From NCBI GenBank assembly GCA_029783825.1, contig JAREIK010018581.1, positions 422,001-486,000 of the forward strand: a stretch of 64,000 nt of DNA. Reading direction: 5' to 3'. The notes below the pieces were generated by a model. The model was given only the letters and a program-made list of their open reading frames with translations. It ran no database searches and had not been told where the DNA came from. Positions 51,301 through 62,833 of the stretch are shown one piece after another; within the stretch, counting starts at the first letter, position 1, and each line of letters begins with the position of its first letter. Source of the DNA: Sapria himalayana. Lineage: Eukaryota; Streptophyta; Magnoliopsida; Malpighiales; Rafflesiaceae. Both the position numbers and the translations under genes were made by a program.

Positions 51301-54300
51301 TTTTAAACCCATTAGCCCCTTAACCCCTAAACTATTATACCACTAAACCCCCAAACCCATACACCCCTTAACTCCTAAAACCTTAAACACATAAACTTCT
51401 AAACCTGCAAACCCCTAAACCTATAAACCCCTAAACTCATTAACTTTTAAACCACTAAACCCATACACTATAAACCATAAATCTTATCATTTTTTGGTAA
51501 CATTATATATTTTAATTATTTATAGGTATTTTTCTTAAAATTAATAACAATATATTTTATGAGTGAAATAGATATAATTTGAAATTTGTTTAGAATCAAG
51601 AGACTATGTAAAATTATTAAAAGAATCAAAAGTTAAAAGTCAAAATTATTATTAAGTAATATGTTTTACTTAAATTTTAAATTATTTTAGAAATTGTAAA
51701 TATATTTTAATAAATAATAATCACATTTATAATAGTTTATTAATTTATTATTTAGTTATTATTATTATATAAATCATGAAAATAACTTATATTTAATTTA
51801 CATTATATAATATTCTTAGAATTGTTATAACAAAATTTTAATTATAAATATTAGATTCATATTAGAAACAAAATTTTATAAATAATTGTATTTCTACAAG
51901 GAAAATGATCAAAATATATTATTAAACCCCTAAACACCTGAACTCATATACCTTTAAACCAATAAACTCTAAACTTCTAGACCCCTAAATTACTAAACTC
52001 CTAAATTGCTAAACCCCTTTAATTGTTAAACTCCTAAATTCCTAAACCCCTAAACACCTAAATCACTAAACCCCTAAAATTTCTAAACCAAAAACCATAA
52101 ATCTTATTTTTTTATCATTATTATAATTTTAATTATAAAATTTAATTATTTAAAGTTTATTTCTACTATAATATTAATTACAAAACATATTAAGTCATAT
52201 AAATATAATTTTAAAAAAATTATTTATTACTAAGAAACTATATTATCTTATAGATATTAGTAAAATTTTAAAAGTCAAAAATTGTTATTAAGTAATATGT
52301 TTTATTAGATTTAAATTCATTTTAAGTATTTTAAAATATATTTTAATAAATATTTATGTTATTTATAATAGTTTATAAATTTATTTTTTGGTCATTATTA
52401 TAATATCAATCATTAAAGTAGCTTATATTAAATTAATTTTATAAATATTCTTAAGATTATTATAATTAAAATTCTTAGCATAAATATTAAATTTAGATTA
52501 ATAAAAATATATAAAAAATATTGTATTTTAATAGGTTATAAAATTAAAAAGTAATACAAAATTCACAAAATTAAATTTTCCTTTATTTTTTAAACTAAAT
52601 TCATAAACCCCTAATTCTTAAACCACTAAACCCCAAAATACCTAAACCCCAAAACATCTAATCCCCTAAACCCCAAAACACCAAAAACCCTAAAATCACT
52701 AAACCTCTATGTCTTAAACAATAAATCATAAATCTCATTTTTGTGTCATCATTATAATGTAATTACATATTTTAATTATGCAGATATTTATTTTTACTGA
52801 AATATTAATTTAAAAATATAATATGAGTTAGAAAAATATAATTTTAAAAAATTTTTTTACCTTCAAGAGAGTATGCAATCAAAATGCAAAATTTTAAATG
52901 TCATAAAATATTATTTAGTAATTTATTTTACTTACATTTTGAATCATTATAAGTATTTTATAAATTACTTAATATATATTTATCTCATTTATCAAAGTTT
53001 ATTAATTTATTTTTTGGTCATTATTATAATATCAATCAAAAAACTAAGTTATATTAAATAAACATGATACAATATTCTAAGCCCCTAATCGAAACCTTAA
53101 AACTCATAAACTACTAAACTCTAAAACTCCTAACCTTTAAATCTCTAAACTTCTAAACCACTAAATCCTTAAACCCGTAAACCCCTAAACCTCTGAACCC
53201 CTAAGCTCCTATACCACTAAACTATATAATCCCTAAACCCTTAAATCACTAAATTTCTAAACCCCTAAATACCTAAACACCCAAACCCCTAAACTCCTAA
53301 ACCCCTAAATACCTAAACACCTAAACCCCTAAACTCCTAAACCACTAAACTCATAAACTCCTAAACCACTAAACCCATAAATTTTTAAATCACTAACCCC
53401 TAAAGCCCTAAACTGCTAAATCACTAAATCTCTAAACCGTAAAATATAATTTTTTTTTGTCATCATTATAATTTTAATTATATATTTTTATTATTTTAAG
53501 TTTTTTTTCAAAAATATTAATTATAAAATATATTATGATTAAGATGAATATATTTTGAAAAAAATATATTTAAAATCAAGAGATAATATAATCTTATTAA
53601 AAGAAACAAAAATTTAATAGTCAAAGATTATTACTAACTAATATATTTTATTTAGATTTTGAATCATTTTAAGTGTTATAAAAATATTTTAATTAATATT
53701 TATCTCATATATAATAGTTTATTAATTTATTTTTTGATCGTTAGTATAATATCAATCATGAAAATAACTTATATTCAATTAGCTTGATATAATATTCTAA
53801 AGATTTATTATAAATAAAATTTTAAGTATAAATAATGAATTTAGATATGAAAAAAAATTTTAAATTTATTGTATTTAAACAGGTTTTAATCTTTAAATTT
53901 TTCAAAATTCACAAGATGAAAATTTTTCCATAGTTCATTTTTTTAACTAAACTCATTAATACCTAAATACTTAAACCCTCAAATGCCTAATGGTCTCAAT
54001 CCCTAAAACCTTATACTACTTCACCCCAAAACCTTTAATCCCTAATGCGCTCAATCCCTAAAACCTTATACTCCTTAGCACCAAAACCTCTAATCCCATA
54101 AAACCCTAAACATCTAAACCTCTAATCCCATAAACCCCTAAACATCTAAACCTCTAGACCCTAAATCATAAACCAAATCTTATTTTTTTGACATCCTTAT
54201 AATTTTAATTATACATTTTAATTATTTATATGTTTTTTTTACCGAAATATTTATTACAAAATATATTATGACTATGAAAAATATAATTTTAAAAAAATTG

Positions 54301-57300
54301 TTTTTAATGAATAGACTATATAATCATATAAAAAGAAATACAAATTTAAAAGTCAAAAATTATTATTAAATAATATATTTTACTTAGATATTGAATCATT
54401 TTATGCAATATAAATATCTGTTAACATAATACAATATTCTTAAGATTATTATAACTAACATATATATTAAGTATAGATATTGAAATAAGATTATAAAAAA
54501 AATTAAGTAATTATATTTCCAAAGACTATAACCTTAAAAAATGATAGAGAATCCACAAAAAATAATTTTTTTTTCTAAGTTTATTTTTTAAACTAAACTT
54601 TTAATCTTCTAAATCCCTAAATATCAAATCTCATAAACTCCAAAACCCCTAAACCCTTAAACTCTTAAACTCTTGAATCCATAAACCCTTGAACCCCTAA
54701 GTCCCTTAACCACTAAATCCTAAACACCTAAACCCGCAAACCCCTAAACCCATAGACCCCAAAACTCCTAAACCCCTAAACCCTTTAAAAACCAAGCATA
54801 TAAACCTCTAAACTATTATACCCCTAAATTCCTAAACCATTAAACACCTCAAATCCTAAATCACTAAACTCCTAAACTTGTAAACCCCTAAATCCTTATA
54901 ACCCTAAACACCAAAACCCCTAAAGCCCTAAACCTTTAATGTCCTAAATCCCTAAATCCCTAAACCATTAAAGCCCTAAACCACTAAACTCAGTATTCTC
55001 TAAACCATTAAATCCCCAAACTCATAAACCACTAAACTCCTAAACTCGTAATCTACTAAACTTATAAACCCATAACCCCTAAATCATAAATCATTTTTTG
55101 TCATCATTATAAGTTTCATTATCCATTTTAATTATATATTTTAATTATTTATAAGTTTATTTTTTCTGAAAAATTAATTATGACATATATTATGAATGAG
55201 AAAAATATATTTGAAAAAATTTGTTTATAACCAAGAGAATATACATTCTTATAAAAAAAGTAAACTTTTAAAAGTCAAAAATTAAAATTAGGTATTATGT
55301 TTTAATTAGATTATGAATCATTTAAAAAATAATAAACATATTTTAATAAATATTTATCTCATTATAATAGTTTATTAATTTATTTGTTGGTCATTAGTAT
55401 AATATTAATCATAAAAGTAACTCATTTTGAATTAACATAATATAAATATTATTATGATTATTATAACTAAAATATTAAGTATAAATATTAAATTTAGATT
55501 ATAAAAAAATTTAATTTTATTGTATTTTCAAAGAGTATAACATTAAAAAATAATACAAATTTCACAAAATGAATTTTTTTTTCTATTTATTTTTTTAACT
55601 AGATCCCTAATTACTTGAATCACTAAGCCCACAAATACCTATTCCCCAAAACCCCTAAACACCAAAAACCCTAAATTCCAAAACCCCTAAGTCCTAAATT
55701 GTAAACCATAAATCTATTTGTATCATCATTATAATTTTAATTATATATTTTAATTATTTATAAATTTATTTTTATTGAAATTTTAATTAAAATATATAAT
55801 ATGAGTGAGACAGATATAGTTTGAAAAAATTTGTTTATCATCAAGATAGTATATAATCTTATAAAAACAAAAATTTTAAAGTCAAAAATTGTAATTTAGT
55901 AATATGTTTTACTTAGATTTTGAATTATTTTAAGTATTTAAAATATATTTTAATTAATATTTATCTCATTTATAAAAAAATATTAATTAATTTTTGGTCA
56001 TTATTATAAATATCAAATCAAGAAACTAGCTGATATTCAATTAATATGATATAATATTTTTAAGATTATTATAACTAAATTATTTAGTATAAATATTAAA
56101 TTTAGATTTTTAAAAAATTAAAAATTATTGTATTTCTAAATACTATAACCATCAAATATGAAATAAAATTCACAAAATGAAACTTTTTTTGTTGTTCTTT
56201 TTTTAAACTAAACTCATAAACTTCTAAACACATAAACCAATAAATCCTTAAATTTCTAAACTTCTAAACACCTAAAACCCTAGTCCCCTAAACCCCTAAG
56301 CTGCTAAACCCCTAAGCTGCTAAACCCCTAAACATCTAAACCCATATAAACCTCTAAACCCCTAAACATCTAAACCCATTAAAACCCCTAAACATCTAAG
56401 CCCTTAAACTCTTAAACCCCTGACCCACAAACTTCTAATCCCCCAAACCCCTAAAACCCCAAACTACTATACTTAAAAACTCCTAAACTCATAAACCCCT
56501 AAACAAGTAAACATTTAAACCCCTAAACTTTTAAACACCTAAACCCCTAAATTCTTAAACCCCTAAATTCTTAAACCCCTAATCCTTAAAACCCCTAATC
56601 CCCTAAACTCCTAAACCCCTAAACTTTTAAATCACTAAACTCCTAAACCCCTATAATACCCCTAAACACTTAAATCCCCAATCCTTTAAACTCTTAAAAC
56701 ATTTAAACCCCTAATCCCTTATACCCCTAAATTGCTAAAACCCTAAACCCTGAAACACTTAAACTCTTAAATCCATAAATGCCTAAATACCTAAACTCCT
56801 AAAATCCTTAACTCATAAACCCCTAAATCCTAAACCATAAACCATAAATCTCATATTTTTATCAACATTAAAATTTTAATTTTTTATAAGTTTATTTTTA
56901 CTAAAATATTAATGACAAAGTATAATATGAGTAAGATAAATATAATTTGAAAAACTTTATTTATCATTAAAAGAATATATAATATTATAAAAAGATGTAA
57001 AAATTTTAAAGTCAAAACTTATTATTTAGAAATATGTTTTAAAATGAATTTAAATAATATTAAATATTATAAATATATTTTAAAAAATATTTATCTCATT
57101 TATAATTATTTATTCATTTATATTTTGGTTATTATTATAATATCAATCAAAAAACTAGCTTATATTTAAATTAATATGATATATTATTCTTAAGATTATT
57201 ATAACTAAATTATTAATAATAAATATTTTTGCTAAGTTTATTTTTAAAATTAAATCCATAAACCCCTAAACTCCTAAAAAACTAAAACCCTAAACCCATA

Positions 57301-60300
57301 AATCTCTGAACCCCTTAAACCACTAAATTTATAAACCTCTAAATACTTAAAATTCTAAATCATAAATCTCACATTTTTGTCATCATTATAATTTTAATTA
57401 TTTATTTTAATTATTTATTTTAATTATTTATAAGTTTATTTCTACTAAAATATTAATTACAAAATATAGTATGAGTGATACAAATATAATTTGAAAACTT
57501 ATTTATTATCAAGAGATTATATAATATGATACAAAGATGTAAAAATTAAAATATTATAAACTATTATTTAGTAATATGTTTTACTTAGATTTATATCATA
57601 GTAAGTTTTTAAATATACTTTAATAAATATGTATCACTTTATAATAATTTATTCATTTATTTTTTTTGGTCGTTATTATAACATCAATCAATAAATAAAC
57701 TTATATTGAATTAATATGATATATTATTCTCATAAATATTATAATTTTAATATAAACTAAAAATATTAAATTCAAAATGAAAAAAAAATAAAAATTAGCA
57801 TATTTTCAAAGGTTATAACCTTCAAAATGAGTCAAAATTTATAAAATAAAATTTTTTTCTTAGTTTTTTTTTTTATTGAACCCATAAAGCACTAAACACA
57901 TAAACAAATAAAACCCTAACCCTTAAATCCCTAAATCATGAAAAACCAAAACTCCCGAACTCCTAAACCCATAAATCCCTAAATCATGAAATACCAAAAC
58001 TCCCAAACCCCTAAACCCATAAATCCTTAAAATCTAAAAACTCTAAATCCCTAAATCCTAAACCATAAAACATAAATCTGATTTTTTGCCATCAATATAA
58101 GTTTAATTATAAATTTTAATTATTTATAATTTATTTTTAGTAAAATCTTAATTATAAAATATATTATAAGTGTAATAAATATAATTTTAAAAATTATTTT
58201 CAAAAAACTATATAATCTAATAAAAATAACCAAAATTTTAAAAATCAAAAATTAAATTATTTAGTAATATGTTTTATTTTGATTTTGAATTATTTTAAGT
58301 ATTGTAAATATATTTAAATAAATATTTTTCTCATTTATTATAGTTTTATAATTTATTTTTTGTCATTTTTATAATATCAATGATGAAAGTAACTTATATT
58401 GAATTTGAATAATATAATATTTTAAATATCATTATAACTAATATTGTAAGTATAAATATTTTAATCTAGATTAGAAAAATATTAAAAAATTATTGTATTC
58501 CGACATGCTATAACCTTAAAAAATTATACAAAATTCACAAATAAAAATTTTTGTTAGTATATTTGTTTAACTAAATCGATAAGCCCGTAAATACTTTAAC
58601 CACTAAATCCTCAAAAGTCTAATCTCCAAAACTCCTAAACCATTAAATTCCAAAACTCCTAAATACCTAAATCCCAGAACACCAATACCACTAAACTCCT
58701 TAACCCATAAACTTCTAATTCCTTAAACCCCTAAACCCAACAATTCCTAAACCTTAAATAACTAAACCCCTTAAATCCCAAAACTCAGAAATCCCTAAAT
58801 ATTAAACTATAAATCTCATTTTGTAATCAATATAATCTTAATTATTTATCAATTTATTTTTACAGAAATATTATTTTAAAAATATATTATAAGAAAGACA
58901 AATATAATTTGATAAAGTTTGTTTATCATGAAGAGACTATATGATCTTATAAGAAAAAATAAATAAATAAAAGTTAAAATTTATTATTTAGTAATATGTT
59001 TTACTTATATTTTGAATGGTTTTAAACATTTTAAATATATTTTAATAAATATTTATCTTATTTATAATAATATATTAATTTATTTTTTGGTTATTGTGAT
59101 AATATCAATCAAAAAACTATCTTATATTTAATTAACATGATACATTATTGTTAAGATTATTATAACTAAAATATTAAGTATAAATATTGAATTAATATTG
59201 AAAAAAAAAATTAAAAATCAAAATCCTAAGCTGTTAAATCCCTAAACTTCTAAACCCCTAATCACCTAAACCTCTAGACACCTAAATCCCTAAGCCTTTA
59301 AATCCATAAACCTCTAAACTCATAAACCCCAAAACCCCTAATCTCCAAACCCCTAAACCCATCAACCACTAAACTCCAAAACCCCAAAACCCCTATAACC
59401 ATAAACATCTAAACCCCTAAACCCTTAATACCATAAACATCTAAACCACTAAACCCCCAACATCTAAACCCCTAAACTCTTATACCACTACAGCTAAACT
59501 TCTAAACCCCTAAACTTCTTAAACCCTAAACGACTGAATCCTTAAATAATAAACCATTCATTTTATTTTGTTGTCATCATTATAATTTTAATTATATATT
59601 TAATAATTTATAATTTGTTTTAATAAAATACTAATTACAAAATATATCATGAGTGAGATAAATAAAATTTGAAAAAATTTGTTTATAAACAATAGACTAT
59701 ATAATATTATATAAAGAAAAAAATATATAAAAATCTAAAATTATTATCAAGTAGTAAGTGTTACTTAGATTTTGAATTATTATAAGCATTTCAAATATAT
59801 TTTTAAAATATTTATCTCATTTATAATAATTTATTATTTTATTTTTTGAACATTATTTAAATATCAATCATAAAACTATATTGAGTTATCATAATATAAT
59901 ATTTTTAAGATTATTATAATTTAAATATTATGTATAAATATTAAATTTAGATTAGAAAAAAAATTTAAAAATTATTATGTTTACATGGGGTATAACCTTA
60001 AAAAATAATACTTTAAACCCAATAACTCCGAAACACTTAAATCCTTAAACCTCTAAACACTTAAACCCTTAAATGCCTAATACCCTAAACCTTCAAGCCC
60101 TTGATCCCCAAAACCATTAAACCTCTAAACTCTTAAACTATTAAACTTATAAATCCTTAAATTTCTAAACTCCTAAACTTCTAAACCATTAAACTCCTAA
60201 ATCCCTAAACTCTTAAACTTCTAAACCATTAAACTCCTAAATCCCTAAACTCTTAAACCTCTTAATCCATAAACCCTTAAACCTCTAAACTTATAAACCC

Positions 60301-60480
60301 CTAAACCCCTACAACACTTTACACCTAAACCCCTAAAATCCCTAAATATCTAAACTTCTTAACTACTAAATGCCTAAACCCCTAAACCTCTAAACCTTTA
60401 AACCTCTAAACCTCCAAACCCCTAAACCTCTAAACTCCTAAATTTCAAAATCTCTAAACCCATTAACATATAAACACTTG

Positions 60481-60578
60481 ATGGTTTTGGCGTTTTAGAA
60501 GTTGAGATTTAAATATTTAGGGGTTTTGGTGTTTAGGGGTTTAAAAGTTTTTGAATTTAGAGGTTTAGCTTTTTAAAA
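60481..60578. repeat. Inverted telomere-like block (G-strand on top)
   Basis: Here the top strand reads TTTAGGGG-type words ('tatttaggggttttgg', 'gtgtttaggggtttaaaag', 'gaatttagaggtttagc'), opposite to all other blocks of the array. The switch is sharp at about 60480. Confidence 0.9.
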
Positions 60579-60705
60579 CACTTGTTTATAATTTAAAAAA
60601 ATATATTTATCATTATGAGAGTATATATTCTAATAAAAAAAAGAAAAACTTTAAGTCAAAAAATATTTTTTAGCAATATGTTTTACTTAAACTTAATAAG
60701 TACGT
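60579..60705. repeat. Truncated last spacer of the array
   Basis: It contains 'cttgtttataatttaaaaa', 'tttatcattatgagagtata' and 'tagcaatatgttttactta', i.e. the middle of the spacer in the same orientation as the other copies although the preceding block is inverted. It ends near 60705. Confidence 0.8.
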
Positions 60706-62833
60706 TTTGGAGAAAAAGAATTATATTCACACATATATAATTTTTTTTTTATTAAGTTGGCAAGTTTATATTCACATAAATTATATTAAAGACTCTTAGT
60801 TGTCCCAAATTCATTCCAACTTGATAAGTAATGCATCATTAAAAAATGCTTTATCAAAATCAATTGTGATTTATTTATTATTTTTTAATCTCATTTAAAA
60901 TTTTACAATTAATTGTGCTAATATTATTTTTCATCAATGCATCTTATCTAATATTAAGTGTGATAATTAGTTTTGCATATCTTGACCATTGTCAACTCGA
61001 AAATCAAATGACAAGCAGTTTCATATAAACTACTTGCCAATAAACTAATATACTTACAATACCAATGATAAATACTCATTATTTTTAAATATTTTTTTTT
61101 GGTCAAAGCTTGGTTACATGATATATATATATATATATATATATAACTAATAACAAGGCAATTGGTTCAATTATTTGTCAAAATAAATTAGTGCATAACT
61201 ACAAAAAAAGTAAATTTAGTTTATCTATTAATTATTTGTTCAAAAAATGTCAAATTGTGCTCTTATGAGTTAGTTCATATGATAGAATAAGTTTTGTGAA
61301 TGTGATTCATTCCATACTAATAATAAAATACTAATCTTTACTCTCAGTCTTCCTAGTCTCATTGCATTTAGGTTGCAATATGATGTTAGAGTGAAATATT
61401 TGTTGCTCATAGGGTAGTTTTCTTTTTGGGGAATTTGAGTTTTGGAGTATCAAATATAAAATAACTTAAAAAAAAGAAACTTATTTTTCAAAATTTAAAA
61501 AATTCACCTAAATAAATAATTATTATGTTTTTATGTACTAAAATATATAAACTCGATTTTACCCCCCCTGAAAATTAAAAAAAAATAAAATAAAATCCAA
61601 AAAAAATTGTAATTTCCAAATCACATATCAAATTTTCACTTTGGGAATTAGAGAAATTTTTTTGATTTTAATTTTTTTTTTTAATTGGGAGCAAAATCAT
61701 GTTTATGCATTTCTATGCACCAGAACTTAAAAATTTTTCAATTTAGTGCACTTAATTCTTAAATTTTTTATTTAAAAAAAAAGGTATTTTTAAAGTATTT
61801 TATTTTTAAATACTTATGCGTTAAATATTAAACCAAAATATCTTACAGTATATGCAGCACAGAGACAGTCGCGATAAATCACGTAAAGAGAGAGAGAGAG
61901 GATGAACAATTCCGGAATCGAAAATAGTAACCCAAAAATAAAATACAAAAATATTTATCATAAAAATTTTTCAGTTCAATTAACAGGAGCGGGTCGGATC
62001 AGTGGACGGATCATGCTCTGCTCCAAAAATTTTGGCCCACTGACAGTACATCTGGACCTCCATTATTATGCTGCTGCTACATCCCTGGAATCTTAATATT
62101 TTCTTTATTGCACTTACATGAAAATATTAAAACAAAAATATTTGATTATACAAATAGATTATTAAAATAAATTATATATATAGCAATTAATGTGAGGTAT
62201 ATATATGGGAAGAGTTGATTAATTATATGCCATATCGTACTTTTGGGGTCTAAAATGTTTTTCCTTGTTGAACAACGATACCCCTTGTCTCACGACCGAG
62301 GCTAACTAGATCCAAATTTTCATTTTTTACGAGGGACGAGTATTGTTGGGAAAATTTTCATTTTTTGTTACAAATCACGATGCCAACCCAAATTGGAATC
62401 GGCAGATGGGAAACTGATGTGGATGCCGTTGCAGCAACACAGCGCCATCAGAGCCTACCTGCAAGATGAATCGCTCGCGAACTTCCACAACCAGCTGAAT
62501 CTGAGAAGCAGCGCAATGCCAACTGGTGGCGTCCTCAAAAAAAGACTAACTTTTTTGTGATTGCAAACGTGATTATTGTGAAACTCTCTGGATCAAATGG
62601 CTTGAAATTGTGATCGAGAGAGCATCAGGGTTATGCATTTGTCGTCCGATTGGAATTGTGTTCGTATTTGTGCGCTGTTCATTCAGAACGGCTGGGCAAT
62701 GCAGCCGAGGGAGAGACCAAAATTAGGTATTAGAAACTAGTTTTTGGTGGGAGGATAAAAAATAAAACCCCGAACAAGAAGCAGCAAAGAACTCACGCTC
62801 ACACTGAGCCATGACATAGCATGGTTATGGTTT
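60706..62833. other. Intergenic region between the array and the RIN13-like gene
   Basis: There is an AT-rich stretch with a (TA)n tract at about 61119-61144. At about 61870 the composition turns less AT-rich. A 64-codon forward frame (61902-62096) matches nothing known. Around 62450-62520 the reverse strand has a splice-like 'ttctcag...ttgcag|gtaggc' arrangement that could be a further 3' exon of the RIN13-like gene, but it is not needed for its reading frame. No RNA gene is seen. Confidence 0.35.

Larger units (their letters stand above)
48349..60705. repeat. Composite array: telomere-like octamer blocks alternating with an AT-rich spacer
   Basis: Telomere-like C-strand blocks lie at about 48349-48635, 49141-49260, 49743-50405, 50911-51480, 51922-52100, 52597-52735, 53080-53440, 53946-54175, 54594-55095, 55600-55710, 56206-56850, 57246-57370, 57881-58080, 58571-58815, 59223-59560 and 60011-60480. 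Between them the same spacer of about 340-520 bp returns each time. It enters with 'aaaccataaatctta', then shows 'tcatcattataattttaatt', 'tatattatgagtgaga', 'caagagactatataat', 'agtaatatgttttactta' and 'ggtcattattataatatcaa'. It often leaves with 'ttcacaaaatgaa' and 'tttttaaactaaa'. Copies near 52.7, 54.2, 56.9, 58.8 and 59.6 kb are shortened at the tail or inside. Block plus spacer therefore behaves as one large repeat unit with a variable telomere-like part. No protein coding is present. Confidence 0.92.

Noticed and set aside
50696..53061. Ile/Tyr-rich forward open frames of 62-72 codons in the spacers
   Set aside because: They are chance openings in AT-rich spacer copies and are not kept open between copies.
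48349..60480. CRISPR-like alternation of short repeats and spacers
   Set aside because: The repeats are 8-bp telomere-like words with variable copy number and the spacers are all copies of the same sequence, the opposite of a CRISPR array. The context is a plant nucleus.
48349..60480. A functional chromosome end
   Set aside because: Unrelated sequence and transposon remains lie on the left, and a host gene lies on the right. The repeats are degenerate, interrupted by spacers, and partly inverted.
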